From: Acerihabitans sp047324305
GTDB taxonomy: Bacteria; Pseudomonadota; Gammaproteobacteria; Enterobacterales; Enterobacteriaceae
DNA: 64,000 nucleotides
Direction: 5' to 3'
Assembly (NCBI RefSeq): GCF_047324305.1
Contig: NZ_CP178740.1
Span: forward strand, 3,100,001 to 3,164,000
Every line of letters starts with the position of its first letter. The first letter of the stretch is position 1. Shown in pieces: positions 27,859-35,365 of the stretch. The notes under the pieces were generated by a model. That model did no database searches and was not told the origin of the DNA. It was given only the letters and a program-made list of their open reading frames with translations. Made by a program: the position numbers and the translations under genes.

Positions 27859-28721
27859 AGTATGTGTTTATGAAAAATTATCAGGCAATATTTAGGGTAA
27901 AAAGCATGGCGCGTGTGTTGCATGCTTCTCGCAGTGGTTTCTATGCTTGGCTGGCTCGTCAAAGAGTACCGTCATCTCGCCAGCAGGCCAGGCAAACCCG
28001 CGATACCCGAGTCCTTGCTGCATTTAATCAAGCCAAACAGCGTTATGGCGCACCGAGACTCACCCTGGACTTACGCGAAGCCGGTTTTGGCTGGAATCGC
28101 AAAACAGTCGCGGACAGTCTGCGTCGCCAGGGGCTGAAGGCGCGTGCAGCACGGCGTTTTAAAGCCACGACGAATAGCAATCAAAGTCTGCCGGTGGCCC
28201 CCCACCTGTTGAATCAATGCCTTAACGCTGACATTCCGAATCAGAAATGGGTGGGTGACATTACGTACTTGTGGACAGAAGAAGGTTGGTTATATCTTTC
28301 TGTTATTATAGATCTTTATTCGCGCGCGGTAGTGGGTTGGTACATGTCTGAACGGATGACGGCAAAACTGGCCTGCGATGCACTGAAAATGGCATTACAG
28401 AGAAGAAAAAAACCTCGTGGTATCATTGTCCACACTGACAGAGGCAGCCAGCATTGTTCCCGAGATTACAGTAATATCTTAAAAGACAATAAGTTAAATC
28501 CAAGTATGAGCGCTAAAGGTTGTTGTTATGATAATGCCTGCGCTGAAAGCTTTTTCCATAGCCTGAAGGTTGAGCTGAGCCACGGAGAATATTTTGCCAG
28601 CAGACAGGAAATGAAAGACGCGGTGTTCAGTTACATTGAAATTGACTATAACCGCTACCGTCGGCACAGTGCCAATGGTGGGCTAAGCCCGGAACAATAT
28701 GAACGAAAGAATCTCGCTTAG
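27855..28721 (+). CDS. IS3-type transposase OrfB (integrase catalytic domain)
   Basis: 288 aa in the -1 frame relative to orfA, starting at the ATG that overlaps the orfA stop. The DDE residues are present: DITYLW near 134, HTDRGSQH near 196 and NACAESFFHSLK near 232. The frame is intact. OrfB is normally expressed as an OrfAB fusion by programmed frameshifting, so the orfA lesions should silence transposition even though this half is whole. Confidence 0.93.
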   Translation: MKYVFMKNYQAIFRVKSMARVLHASRSGFYAWLARQRVPSSRQQARQTRDTRVLAAFNQAKQRYGAPRLTLDLREAGFGWNRKTVADSLRRQGLKARAARRFKATTNSNQSLPVAPHLLNQCLNADIPNQKWVGDITYLWTEEGWLYLSVIIDLYSRAVVGWYMSERMTAKLACDALKMALQRRKKPRGIIVHTDRGSQHCSRDYSNILKDNKLNPSMSAKGCCYDNACAESFFHSLKVELSHGEYFASRQEMKDAVFSYIEIDYNRYRRHSANGGLSPEQYERKNLA

Positions 28722-28796
28722 GGCTGTGTCCGTTATTGCTGGGTAGGATCAGAATTACTGGAACTCATTTTTGCGACAAGCACATAAGGAATTGTC

Positions 28797-29156
28797 ATGC
28801 TCAAGAAACTCGCGGTTATCGTCTGCATGTTTAGCTTAACGGGTTGTGTGGTCGCCGATATGGATTCCAGCAATTATACAAGCGTCCCTTATGTGCAGAT
28901 CTTTCAGAAAAAAGGGCAGCACGGTCATACCGATCGTGCGCAGCGAACTCGGGATCTTCATGCCTGTGGCGTGCCTGAAAACGAAAACCCTGACTCGCCT
29001 CGCTGGCAACGTGTTGGCGTCGCGCCGGGGCAAACCGTGGATCAGGCATTAGCCCGAGCGCATAAACTTGAACAATGTATGCGCGATAAAGGGTATGACA
29101 CGCTTGAATTTTCAGAGTGCGGTCCGCTAAAGGCCCCGACAGGAAAATGTAATTAA
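28797..29156 (+). CDS. small lipoprotein, first of a tandem pair
   Basis: 119 aa. The signal peptide ends in lipobox LTGC (Cys17), so the mature protein begins CVVADMDSSNYT and is probably attached to a membrane facing the periplasm. Four further cysteines (HACG, EQCM, SECG, GKCN) are conserved in the neighbour at 29159 and could form two disulfides. No Asp lies at +2 after the lipid Cys, so outer-membrane sorting is expected. AAGGA precedes the ATG. I do not recognise the family. Flanked by IS debris on both sides, hence probably acquired. Confidence 0.8.
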   Translation: MLKKLAVIVCMFSLTGCVVADMDSSNYTSVPYVQIFQKKGQHGHTDRAQRTRDLHACGVPENENPDSPRWQRVGVAPGQTVDQALARAHKLEQCMRDKGYDTLEFSECGPLKAPTGKCN

Positions 29157-29158
29157 CC

Positions 29159-29509
29159 ATGCTGAATAAAGCCGTACTGTTTTTCTGCGCTCTGCTCACT
29201 GGTTGCGTGGTCGCCGATATGGATTCCAGCAATTACACCTATCTCCCGTATGCACATACCATTCAGAAACCGGGCCAGCTCGGGCATACAGACGTTGCGC
29301 AGCGTACACGGGATCTCTACAGCTGCGGGCTGGATAAAAATATTGCGCCGGATTATTTTAGCCGGAATTATGTTCATCCTGGAGAAAGTCTTGAGCAGCA
29401 TAAAAATCGTATCGGGAAAATAGAAAGTTGTATGCAGAGAAAAGGTTACATATTGCTTGACTACGGTGAATGCGGTCCGCTGAAAGCCCCGACAGGAAAA
29501 TGTAATTAA
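29159..29509 (+). CDS. small lipoprotein, second of a tandem pair
   Basis: 116 aa paralogue of the preceding gene, starting 2 bp after its stop. It shares the lipobox and following CVVADMDSSNYT almost base for base, as well as the C-terminal CGPLKAPTGKCN, while the middle (about residues 30-85) has diverged. The Cys positions are kept (YSCG, ESCM, GECG, GKCN). The pair arose by local duplication. The start at 29159 is supported by the intact signal peptide (AVLFFCALLTGC). Function unknown. Confidence 0.8.
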   Translation: MLNKAVLFFCALLTGCVVADMDSSNYTYLPYAHTIQKPGQLGHTDVAQRTRDLYSCGLDKNIAPDYFSRNYVHPGESLEQHKNRIGKIESCMQRKGYILLDYGECGPLKAPTGKCN

Positions 29510-29536
29510 CGCTTCGTCTCTATTGATCGCGCTTTT

Positions 29537-29562
29537 CTGGCCCAACTCCACCGTTGGGCCAG
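29537..29562. terminator. hairpin after the lipoprotein pair
   Basis: Perfect 10-bp stem CTGGCCCAAC (29537-29546) and GTTGGGCCAG (29553-29562) with a 6-nt loop, 27 bp after the second lipoprotein gene. No T-tract on either strand, so its strength as a terminator is doubtful. Confidence 0.45.
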
Positions 29563-29566
29563 ATTA

Positions 29567-30192
29567 TCAGCCTATCGCCTTCGTGAGGATATCCCGTTCC
29601 AGCTGTAACCGCTGTACTTGCTGTTTAAGCTGAGTAATTTCATCGAACAGAGCATCGCGCGTATCCTCAGGCGAAGCCACGTTACGTTTGCGCATGGATT
29701 GATATGCCTCGTCACCAAGCATTTCATCCTTCCATTTGTACAATACCTGCCGGCTGACGCCAAGCTTCTGTGCGATGACCCGCGCCGGGATGCGGCGCAT
29801 GCACCGGTCCCTGACCGCCTGCCGCCTCTGTTCGGGCTCAAAAGTAATGTTATGCTTTTTGGTACTCGTGATCATCCGGAGCCTGCCGGGATGCAACTCG
29901 TCAATCCAGCGCACCAGAAGCTCACTGCAAGGGTATCCCAGTGTCCTGCAAGTAAATGCTAAACAACAAGCGTGGGTCAGATAGTGCTCTACAGCAGCCT
30001 GTTTTTGCTCGGTCGTATAGCGGGACACCCGCCACTTTTTCCAGTTAATTCTCCTGAGAATTCCCATGCACGAAGCCAGCGAATAAGGTTTTTACGAAAC
30101 GGATACCCCAGCTCGCGAACAACCGGCGACGCTTTTCTGCCATATTTGACATAGAGTTCAACAGCACGGATACGCTCTTCGAACGAATACAT
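29567..30192 (-). pseudogene. IS transposase OrfA-type gene, frameshifted remnant
   Basis: Read on the minus strand from ATG 30192 (GGAGG upstream): MYSFEERIRAVELYVKYG onward, then a frameshift near 30020-30060. It continues as RYTTEQKQAAVEHYL, PEQRRQAVRDRC and LQLERDILTKAIG in another frame to 29567. The helix-turn-helix segments and terminal leucine-rich helix match IS3-family OrfA proteins of the MYSFEERI type. The partner orfB that should follow is absent; the lipoprotein pair lies there instead. A probable IS end (TGACCACCGGG on the minus strand) lies at about 30241. Confidence 0.8.
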
Positions 30193-30241
30193 GGACTACC
30201 TCCAAAGCAGTCCAAGTTTTCGTCCGCACTCCCGGTGGTCA

Positions 30242-30651
30242 TAATTACATCGGTAGCGACACATAGAAATCCCCTCTGTATTCAGATTAGGAGAAAATTC
30301 TACTTATGCATGCACTGGTTTTTCGGGGGGATTACCATGGTTGTTCTCATGAATTATCACTCTATCGCAAGGAAAATCGCTACATCTTACATTCAGGTGC
30401 AGCGCCCATGATAACGGAGTCTCCATGGCAGGGAAACCAGCGGGAATGCCCTATCGTCAAAACCGGCAACGTCCCGCACGTCACCCGACCGTGGTGTGCA
30501 TCCAACCTGGTGAGTTGCGGCAGCGTCGCCGGCAGGGGCGCTGTGCCGCCGCCGGGCTGAAACCGAAAAACAGCCCAGGTAAAAAGCCCGTGCTTTAAGC
30601 AACGGCGTCCCAGGGAGGCGATGGCACCCCCTACACCGGATAGCGCGCCGT
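30242..30651 (+). other. remnant region with second integrase 5' end (copy B)
   Basis: No intact gene. GTTGTTCTCAT (30340-30350) and CATGATAACGGAGTCT (30407-30422) repeat the sequence upstream of integrase copy A (27321 and 27398). ATG 30425 starts MAGKPAGMP, the expected integrase N-terminus. After about nine codons the frame loses similarity and runs to a stop at 30598 without recognisable domains. It is the 5' end of a second integrase gene followed by unrelated or scrambled sequence. Confidence 0.6.
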
Positions 30652-31104
30652 TCAGGCCGGTTTTTTCGCGCCTTGCCGGCTGACGATATTTTCCCGCAGC
30701 CTATTAATTTCCTGATTGAGCCTCTGCAACTGGGCAAGCTCCATATCGGCGTTGCAAAACAGCGCCTCGGACAGGCACGATGACGGCTCTTCCAGCCGTT
30801 GTCCTTTGTCGGTGATGGAGATCATGACCTGCCGCTCGTCCTCGGGATTGCGCACGCGTTCGATAAATCCCTCCGTTTCCAGCCGTTTTAGCAGCGGCGT
30901 CAGCGTACTGGTTTCCAGCCCCAGCGCGTCGCCGATGCTGCCGATCGATTGTTTGCCCTGTTCCCACAAGACATTCAGCACCAGATACTGCGGATAGGTC
31001 ACGCCCATGGCGTCAAGCATCGGTTTATAAAGCCGCTTGATGGCGATGGAGGTGGAGTAAATGGCATAGCAAAGCTGCTCCGCCAGACGGGGACGATGTA
31101 CCAC
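30652..31104 (-). CDS. MarR-family regulator, OhrR-like
   Basis: 150 aa winged-helix repressor. GTG 31104 is chosen because AAGGAG lies six bases upstream; the longer frame from 31140 would include that site. LCYAIYS near residue 11 places a Cys where OhrR proteins carry the peroxide-sensing Cys. TYPQYLVLNVLWE, LGLETSTLTPLLKRLE (recognition helix) and the wing NPEDERQVMISIT follow. It is divergent from the secreted hydrolase at 31288, and the 183-bp spacer holds two TATCGCGATA palindromes, the likely operators. The ligand is unknown. Confidence 0.88.
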   Translation of the reverse strand: MVHRPRLAEQLCYAIYSTSIAIKRLYKPMLDAMGVTYPQYLVLNVLWEQGKQSIGSIGDALGLETSTLTPLLKRLETEGFIERVRNPEDERQVMISITDKGQRLEEPSSCLSEALFCNADMELAQLQRLNQEINRLRENIVSRQGAKKPA

Positions 31105-31163
31105 GGCATGCTCCTTAAGCACCAGTCTGAACAGTATCATACCACCGTTAATCGCTTATTAGC

Positions 31164-31236
31164 TATCGCGATAACAAATAGCTTGACATCAAAGGGTGTG
31201 CTGCTAATGTTAATAGCATATTACTTATCGCGATAA
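31164..31236. promoter_or_regulatory. promoter with two palindromic MarR operators
   Basis: TATCGCGATA (31164-31173) and TTATCGCGATAA (31225-31236) are perfect palindromes flanking a hydrolase promoter: TTGACA (31183-31188), 16 bp, extended -10 TGCTAATGT (31202-31210). One palindrome precedes the -35 and the other follows the expected start of transcription, a classical repression layout. The first also overlaps the region where the divergent marR promoter should lie. Confidence 0.7.
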
Positions 31237-31287
31237 TTGTTATTGAGATAATTAATATCCACACCAACTATCAACGAGGAAAACTTT

Positions 31288-32046
31288 ATGCTGAAGAAAA
31301 CGCTGACACGTCTGGCCGCCGTCATGGCATTGTCTTTCGCCGCCCTGGGCACCGCGCTGGCAAGTCCCGTTAAAAATATTGTCCTGGTCCATGGCGCTTT
31401 TGCCGATGGTTCCGGTTGGCAAGAGGTGACCCGCATCCTGGACAAGGCCGGCTATCATGTTGCCATTGTGCAGGAGCCGCAAACGTCTTTGGCCGACGAC
31501 GTCGCGGCCACCCGCCGGATTCTCGGCCAGCAACAGGGCAAATCGCTGCTGGTCGGGCACAGCTATGGCGGCTTTATTATCAGCGAAGCCGGCCAGGATC
31601 CTTCCGTTGCCGGTCTGGTGTACATTGCCGCTCTACAGCCTGAAAAAGGGGAAACGCTTGCCGGTCTGTCAGGCAAAATCCCTCCGGCCACGAAAGGCAT
31701 CGCCGAAACCGCCGACCATTTCCTCTACCTGAAACCCGAGCTTTATCACGCCGATTTCGCAGCCGATCTGCCGGTGGGCCAGGCCAGCTTTATGGCACGC
31801 TCCCAGGTCATGCCCGCCGCCGCTATTTTCACCACGCCTGCGGCGGAACCGGCCTGGAAAACCAAACCCAGCTGGGCGTTGGTCGCGACGCAGGACCGGG
31901 CCATTAATCCGGATCTGGAACGGTTCATGGCCAAACGCGCGCAAAGCCATGTCGTTGAAGTTAAGGCCAGCCATGCGGTCTTCGCCTCACAGCCGCGGCA
32001 GGTCGCGGCGCTGATTGAGAAGGCCGCGCAAAGCCTGTCCGAGTAA
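31288..32046 (+). CDS. secreted alpha/beta hydrolase
   Basis: 252 aa with a Sec signal peptide (LTRLAAVMALSFAALGTALA, cleavage near 26). The mature part begins VKNIVLVHGAFADGSGW, the oxyanion-hole motif, then GHSYGG with the nucleophile Ser, and SHAVFAS near 230 with the catalytic His. It resembles the salicylate-esterase/EstC-type alpha/beta hydrolases. The GAGG ribosome site is 10 bp before the ATG. It is divergent from the OhrR-like regulator and probably controlled by it, perhaps in response to an aromatic or peroxide compound (inference). Confidence 0.87.
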   Translation: MLKKTLTRLAAVMALSFAALGTALASPVKNIVLVHGAFADGSGWQEVTRILDKAGYHVAIVQEPQTSLADDVAATRRILGQQQGKSLLVGHSYGGFIISEAGQDPSVAGLVYIAALQPEKGETLAGLSGKIPPATKGIAETADHFLYLKPELYHADFAADLPVGQASFMARSQVMPAAAIFTTPAAEPAWKTKPSWALVATQDRAINPDLERFMAKRAQSHVVEVKASHAVFASQPRQVAALIEKAAQSLSE

Positions 32047-32276
32047 CGCCGACCGATAACGTCACCGCAAATCCAAGCCATTATCCCGGCGGTAAACGGG
32101 AAATGGCTTCAACCCCACTGAGTGAAATGCCAAGGCAACACGGATAACCACCGTCGCCATCCGCCAGGCCATGCTGTTCTCCGGCCCGGTAAACAAGGTA
32201 GAATCCCCGCGTGCCGTCATGGTGACGGCTAATCAGCCAGAGTTTATCTCGTTATTGTTCTTATTAAGGAGTTAAA

Positions 32277-32618
32277 GTGAATCAATTACCCCATTGCCCC
32301 CAATGCGGATCCGCCTTCACCTGGCAGGACGCGGAGCACTACAACTGTCCGGAATGCGGGCATGAATGGTCGGCAACGGCGGATGCGACTGCCGCCCGGG
32401 AAGGGTTGATCGTTAAGGATGCCAACGGCAACCTGCTGGCGGACGGCGACACGGTTACCGTTATAAAAGATTTAAAGGTGAAAGGCAGCGCCTCGTCGCT
32501 GAAAATCGGCACAAAAGTAAAAGGCATTCGACTGGTTGAAGGCGATCATAATATTGATTGCAAAATCGACGGCTTCGGTGCGATGAAGCTGAAATCGGAA
32601 TTTGTCAAAAAAAGCTGA
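32277..32618 (+). CDS. yjdM: zinc-ribbon protein YjdM (PhnA-like)
   Basis: 113 aa from a GTG start at 32277 after AAGGAG. The N-terminal zinc ribbon CPQC...CPEC (residues about 7-27) is followed by the conserved VKDANGNLLADGDTVTVIKD and the terminal DGFGAMKLKSEFVKK. Called PhnA in older literature, but it is not part of a phosphonate operon and its biochemical role is not established. No functional link to its neighbours is visible. The 230 bp before it carry no gene. Confidence 0.93.
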   Translation: MNQLPHCPQCGSAFTWQDAEHYNCPECGHEWSATADATAAREGLIVKDANGNLLADGDTVTVIKDLKVKGSASSLKIGTKVKGIRLVEGDHNIDCKIDGFGAMKLKSEFVKKS

Positions 32619-32992
32619 ACGGCAACCGGCGGTTATCCCTGGTTTGCGCCAGTATCAGGGATGGACGGGACTTTGATGGTAAACGAGACGATACCTGGGG
32701 CGGCGGCTCGGGTGGTTGCCCGTGACCTCACATCGCGGGTAAAAATCGCCTGCATGTCTCCTGTGCAGTGCATGCTATATCTTAAGATTAATTATTATTT
32801 ATTTTAAATTACATTCATACCAACTGAAATATATATCTCTGTTCAGGTACATAAGTTATTTCAAGGCAAAAAAGTTTAATTGCATGACAAAAATTAAATC
32901 CCACGCCATGATACGCATCGCCCAGACGGGCATGGCCGATATATAATTTCAGGATCTGCCTTTTGCGGACATGATATGTGGAATAAAATAGT
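32619..32992 (+). other. AT-rich spacer with a possible third integrase fragment
   Basis: No gene. Around 32735-32785 the frame reads AGKNRLHVSCAVHA, parallel to the GENRGLRVSCGATG of integrase copy A, with GTCTCCTGTG (32756-32765) identical to 27521-27530. This could be the continuation of copy B displaced by the MarR-hydrolase-yjdM block, or an independent relic. From 32785 to 32992 the DNA turns strongly AT-rich, unlike the flanking core. Confidence 0.4.
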
Positions 32993-34546
32993 ATGTTACC
33001 TTGCTATCAGATAAATACAGCAGGTTATGGCGCACTGCCTATAAAAGAAGACACGGATGAGGATAAGGTTGATAGCCGGTTTCAGGACAATTCCCATGCG
33101 TCACATGCGCTAGAACAATCCCTAAAGTTACAGCAAGACCTCGCCGGTATAGAGGTTGCCACCGAACCATTGATAAAACATGCAACCAGTATTTGCCGCC
33201 AGCTGGATGCATTGGCGGGCGATTTATTAGCGACGCTGAAGGCCGATGAATTACCGGACGCGGAACGTATGCTGGATAGCGTAACGACTCTGCTTGAAAA
33301 GGGAGGAGACATTACGTTATCCACCTGCCCGGGCACGGCGGAGCATCAACTGGCGCTGCATCTTCGCCATGAGCTGCGTCAGCATCCCGGGGCGACGTTT
33401 TATGACCGCGGGCGTGTAATGATTGATTTTATCGGCGCCGTCATGAGCAATGATTATACCATTGTGACCGGTACCGGTGCGCGTCGCATCGCTAATGTTA
33501 TTACCGTGGCGACGCGCACCGGCACTATTGTTGCTTTTACTACCCTGCTGCGGCAAATGGTCGGTTTTGCTGTGGAAAAGAATTTCTTCTTGCTGGGCGC
33601 GACAGCCTCGTTACCGCCACGCCTGGTCGCGGGCATTGTCTCGATGTTGTTGGGACCCGCGCTTAACCTGGCCGGCGCGGTGCGTGATGAAAGGAACGGC
33701 ACCGCCACCATCGTCTCGCGCGCCTCCCGTATTGCCATGGGATTATTAAGCTCCGGCGCGCTGATGCTGGTGGCAAGCAACCGGCCAGGTTTTACTCTTG
33801 GAACGCTGATGGGATCCGTGGGGGCGCAGACGCTGACCTATACCTTGATGCGGGATCTGCTTCAACTGTTTTTTCCCTTGCACGATAATGGCGGTCTGAA
33901 TGCCGGCGGCCTTATCTGTTCCAGCCTGTTTTACGGCCTGGCGCAGGGGGGGCTGGGCGTCGCCATGACGGGGCTCGCACCGCATTCGGGCGCCGGCTAT
34001 GTCATGGATGAAGCCGAACGGATCACCAAACAGATGATGGATTGGGCTTCCGCCGCCAGTGCGGCCGCGGTGGTTATACAGCCGAATATTGTCCATGACC
34101 TCCTGCGCGGCGCGTTGAATGCCCTAACCGAGGTATTTGACGATCTGCAGCGCCCGGCGCTGATGCGCTGGTTCGCCGCTACGCCGGCAACGCCACTGCT
34201 TCGTCGTCGCACCGGCCATTCTTGCGCCCCCAATACACCGACGTCGCGCCTAGAAGGGGTACGCATCGGGCTAAGCCGGCCGCGCATCGGCAACGGCCAC
34301 TGGCCGACCGCCGGGCAGGCCGCAGAACAATTTCTCACCACCAATGCCATGCGTACCTCCTTCTTTACCGCAGTGACCAGCATCGCCCTGACGGCGGCCT
34401 CGGTATTGGGTACCACCCGTTTGACCAATACCGATCAGCTTTTGGTGGTCAATACGCTTATCGCCGCCGTGGTGATGGTGGGCTATCCGGCTTTTATCGC
34501 GGCCCATGATAAGCCAGAGGCAACACCTGCCGCCGCGAAGGTGTGA
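32993..34546 (+). CDS. unrecognised 517-aa protein with soluble N-terminus and several membrane segments
   Basis: I do not recognise this protein. Residues 1-150 are polar and helix-prone without a signal peptide. From about 168 on come hydrophobic, Gly/Ala-rich stretches near 168-193, 205-229, 247-263, 302-327, 455-472 and 482-503, separated by basic loops. Residues 395-440 are rich in Pro, Arg and Thr. Such a soluble-then-membrane pattern is seen in some type III effectors and translocators as well as ordinary inner-membrane proteins; no secretion genes are nearby to decide. The start ATG 32993 has only a weak ribosome site (GTGGA). It lies alone between AT-rich spacers, suggesting acquisition. 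Confidence 0.7.
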   Translation: MLPCYQINTAGYGALPIKEDTDEDKVDSRFQDNSHASHALEQSLKLQQDLAGIEVATEPLIKHATSICRQLDALAGDLLATLKADELPDAERMLDSVTTLLEKGGDITLSTCPGTAEHQLALHLRHELRQHPGATFYDRGRVMIDFIGAVMSNDYTIVTGTGARRIANVITVATRTGTIVAFTTLLRQMVGFAVEKNFFLLGATASLPPRLVAGIVSMLLGPALNLAGAVRDERNGTATIVSRASRIAMGLLSSGALMLVASNRPGFTLGTLMGSVGAQTLTYTLMRDLLQLFFPLHDNGGLNAGGLICSSLFYGLAQGGLGVAMTGLAPHSGAGYVMDEAERITKQMMDWASAASAAAVVIQPNIVHDLLRGALNALTEVFDDLQRPALMRWFAATPATPLLRRRTGHSCAPNTPTSRLEGVRIGLSRPRIGNGHWPTAGQAAEQFLTTNAMRTSFFTAVTSIALTAASVLGTTRLTNTDQLLVVNTLIAAVVMVGYPAFIAAHDKPEATPAAAKV

Positions 34547-35365
34547 GCAAGGCTAATGTGTTCTTTTGAAAGACGTCGATGTCTGCCCATCCGCTGGCAC
34601 CGGCCAATCGGCTTTCTCCCGCTGTTGCGACGCGCTGGCTTTCAGCGACGATAGCGCTAATGGTTAAAAAAAAAGCATAAATCTTAACAGTTATAACGTC
34701 TCTGCCGGTACAGGACGGGCTGCTATGGTAAATGAACAGTCCGTTCCCCTTCGACCTGGCGCCGCTTGGTTAAAATACTATAATTTTTTTCAATAAACTG
34801 ATATTAAAAGACTTAATGTAAGTTACTTGCATAGCCATTTGATTAAATTTATTCATCATTTTTTTGATGGAAAAGTTTGAATGGTCCGTTTATGGTTATC
34901 TGACAACCTCCGGAAAATAATGACCGGCCCTATTTTTTGATATTCACTGTCCGCTGGAGAATGCCATGGGGTAATATTAATACAGATACAGGCATCCAGC
35001 TTGATGCGGCGCGCTGATTAGCCACAAAAGCAAGTTGCATTAATTGATACACCAAAATATGTCGCAGCAGCGTGAGAGGCAATCATCCCTGGATTTTTTG
35101 CCGGTCACACCTGTGCCATCGGATAATATCGATCGCGGAAATGTGATGTGAACAGACGTTTTGCCGCCCGGTGGAGTCGATATGCCCATGGCGAAAGTAG
35201 TGCGAGTAAAAATTGATGCGCCCTTTGTTATATATTTTCTGATTTGGCAAAATACGCATTTGACAGGCACGCGAAGACTATAATACAACCTATAAATATT
35301 GTTGATTTATCATCAGAAAGGGATGATCGGTCATGGCTATTTATTAACTGTTGCTGGGGTGGGGC
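34547..35365. other. long AT-rich intergenic region
   Basis: About 820 bp with no convincing gene on either strand; an 82-codon frame on the minus strand (35040-35288) has no start site signal or family features. TTGACA (35260-35265) and TATAAT (35279-35284) lie only 13 bp apart, too close for a normal sigma-70 promoter, although the TATAAT may serve the gene at 35366. The composition is unlike the core genome. Confidence 0.5.

Larger units (their letters stand above)
27548..28751 (+). mobile_element. IS3-family insertion sequence (IS3 group)
   Basis: 1204-bp element bounded by inverted repeats. TGATCCTACCCAG (27548-27560) matches CTGGGTAGGATCA (28739-28751) perfectly, and the similarity extends imperfectly to about 26 bp (GACGGACAT/AACGGACAC). 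It carries orfA and orfB in the -1 arrangement of IS3. The flanking bases do not give a target duplication (AAG left, GAA right). The integrase fragment on the left does not resume on the right, which points to a rearrangement after insertion. Confidence 0.93.

Noticed and set aside
35040..35288. 82-codon minus-strand frame in the AT-rich spacer
   Set aside because: No ribosome site, odd composition and no support from neighbours.
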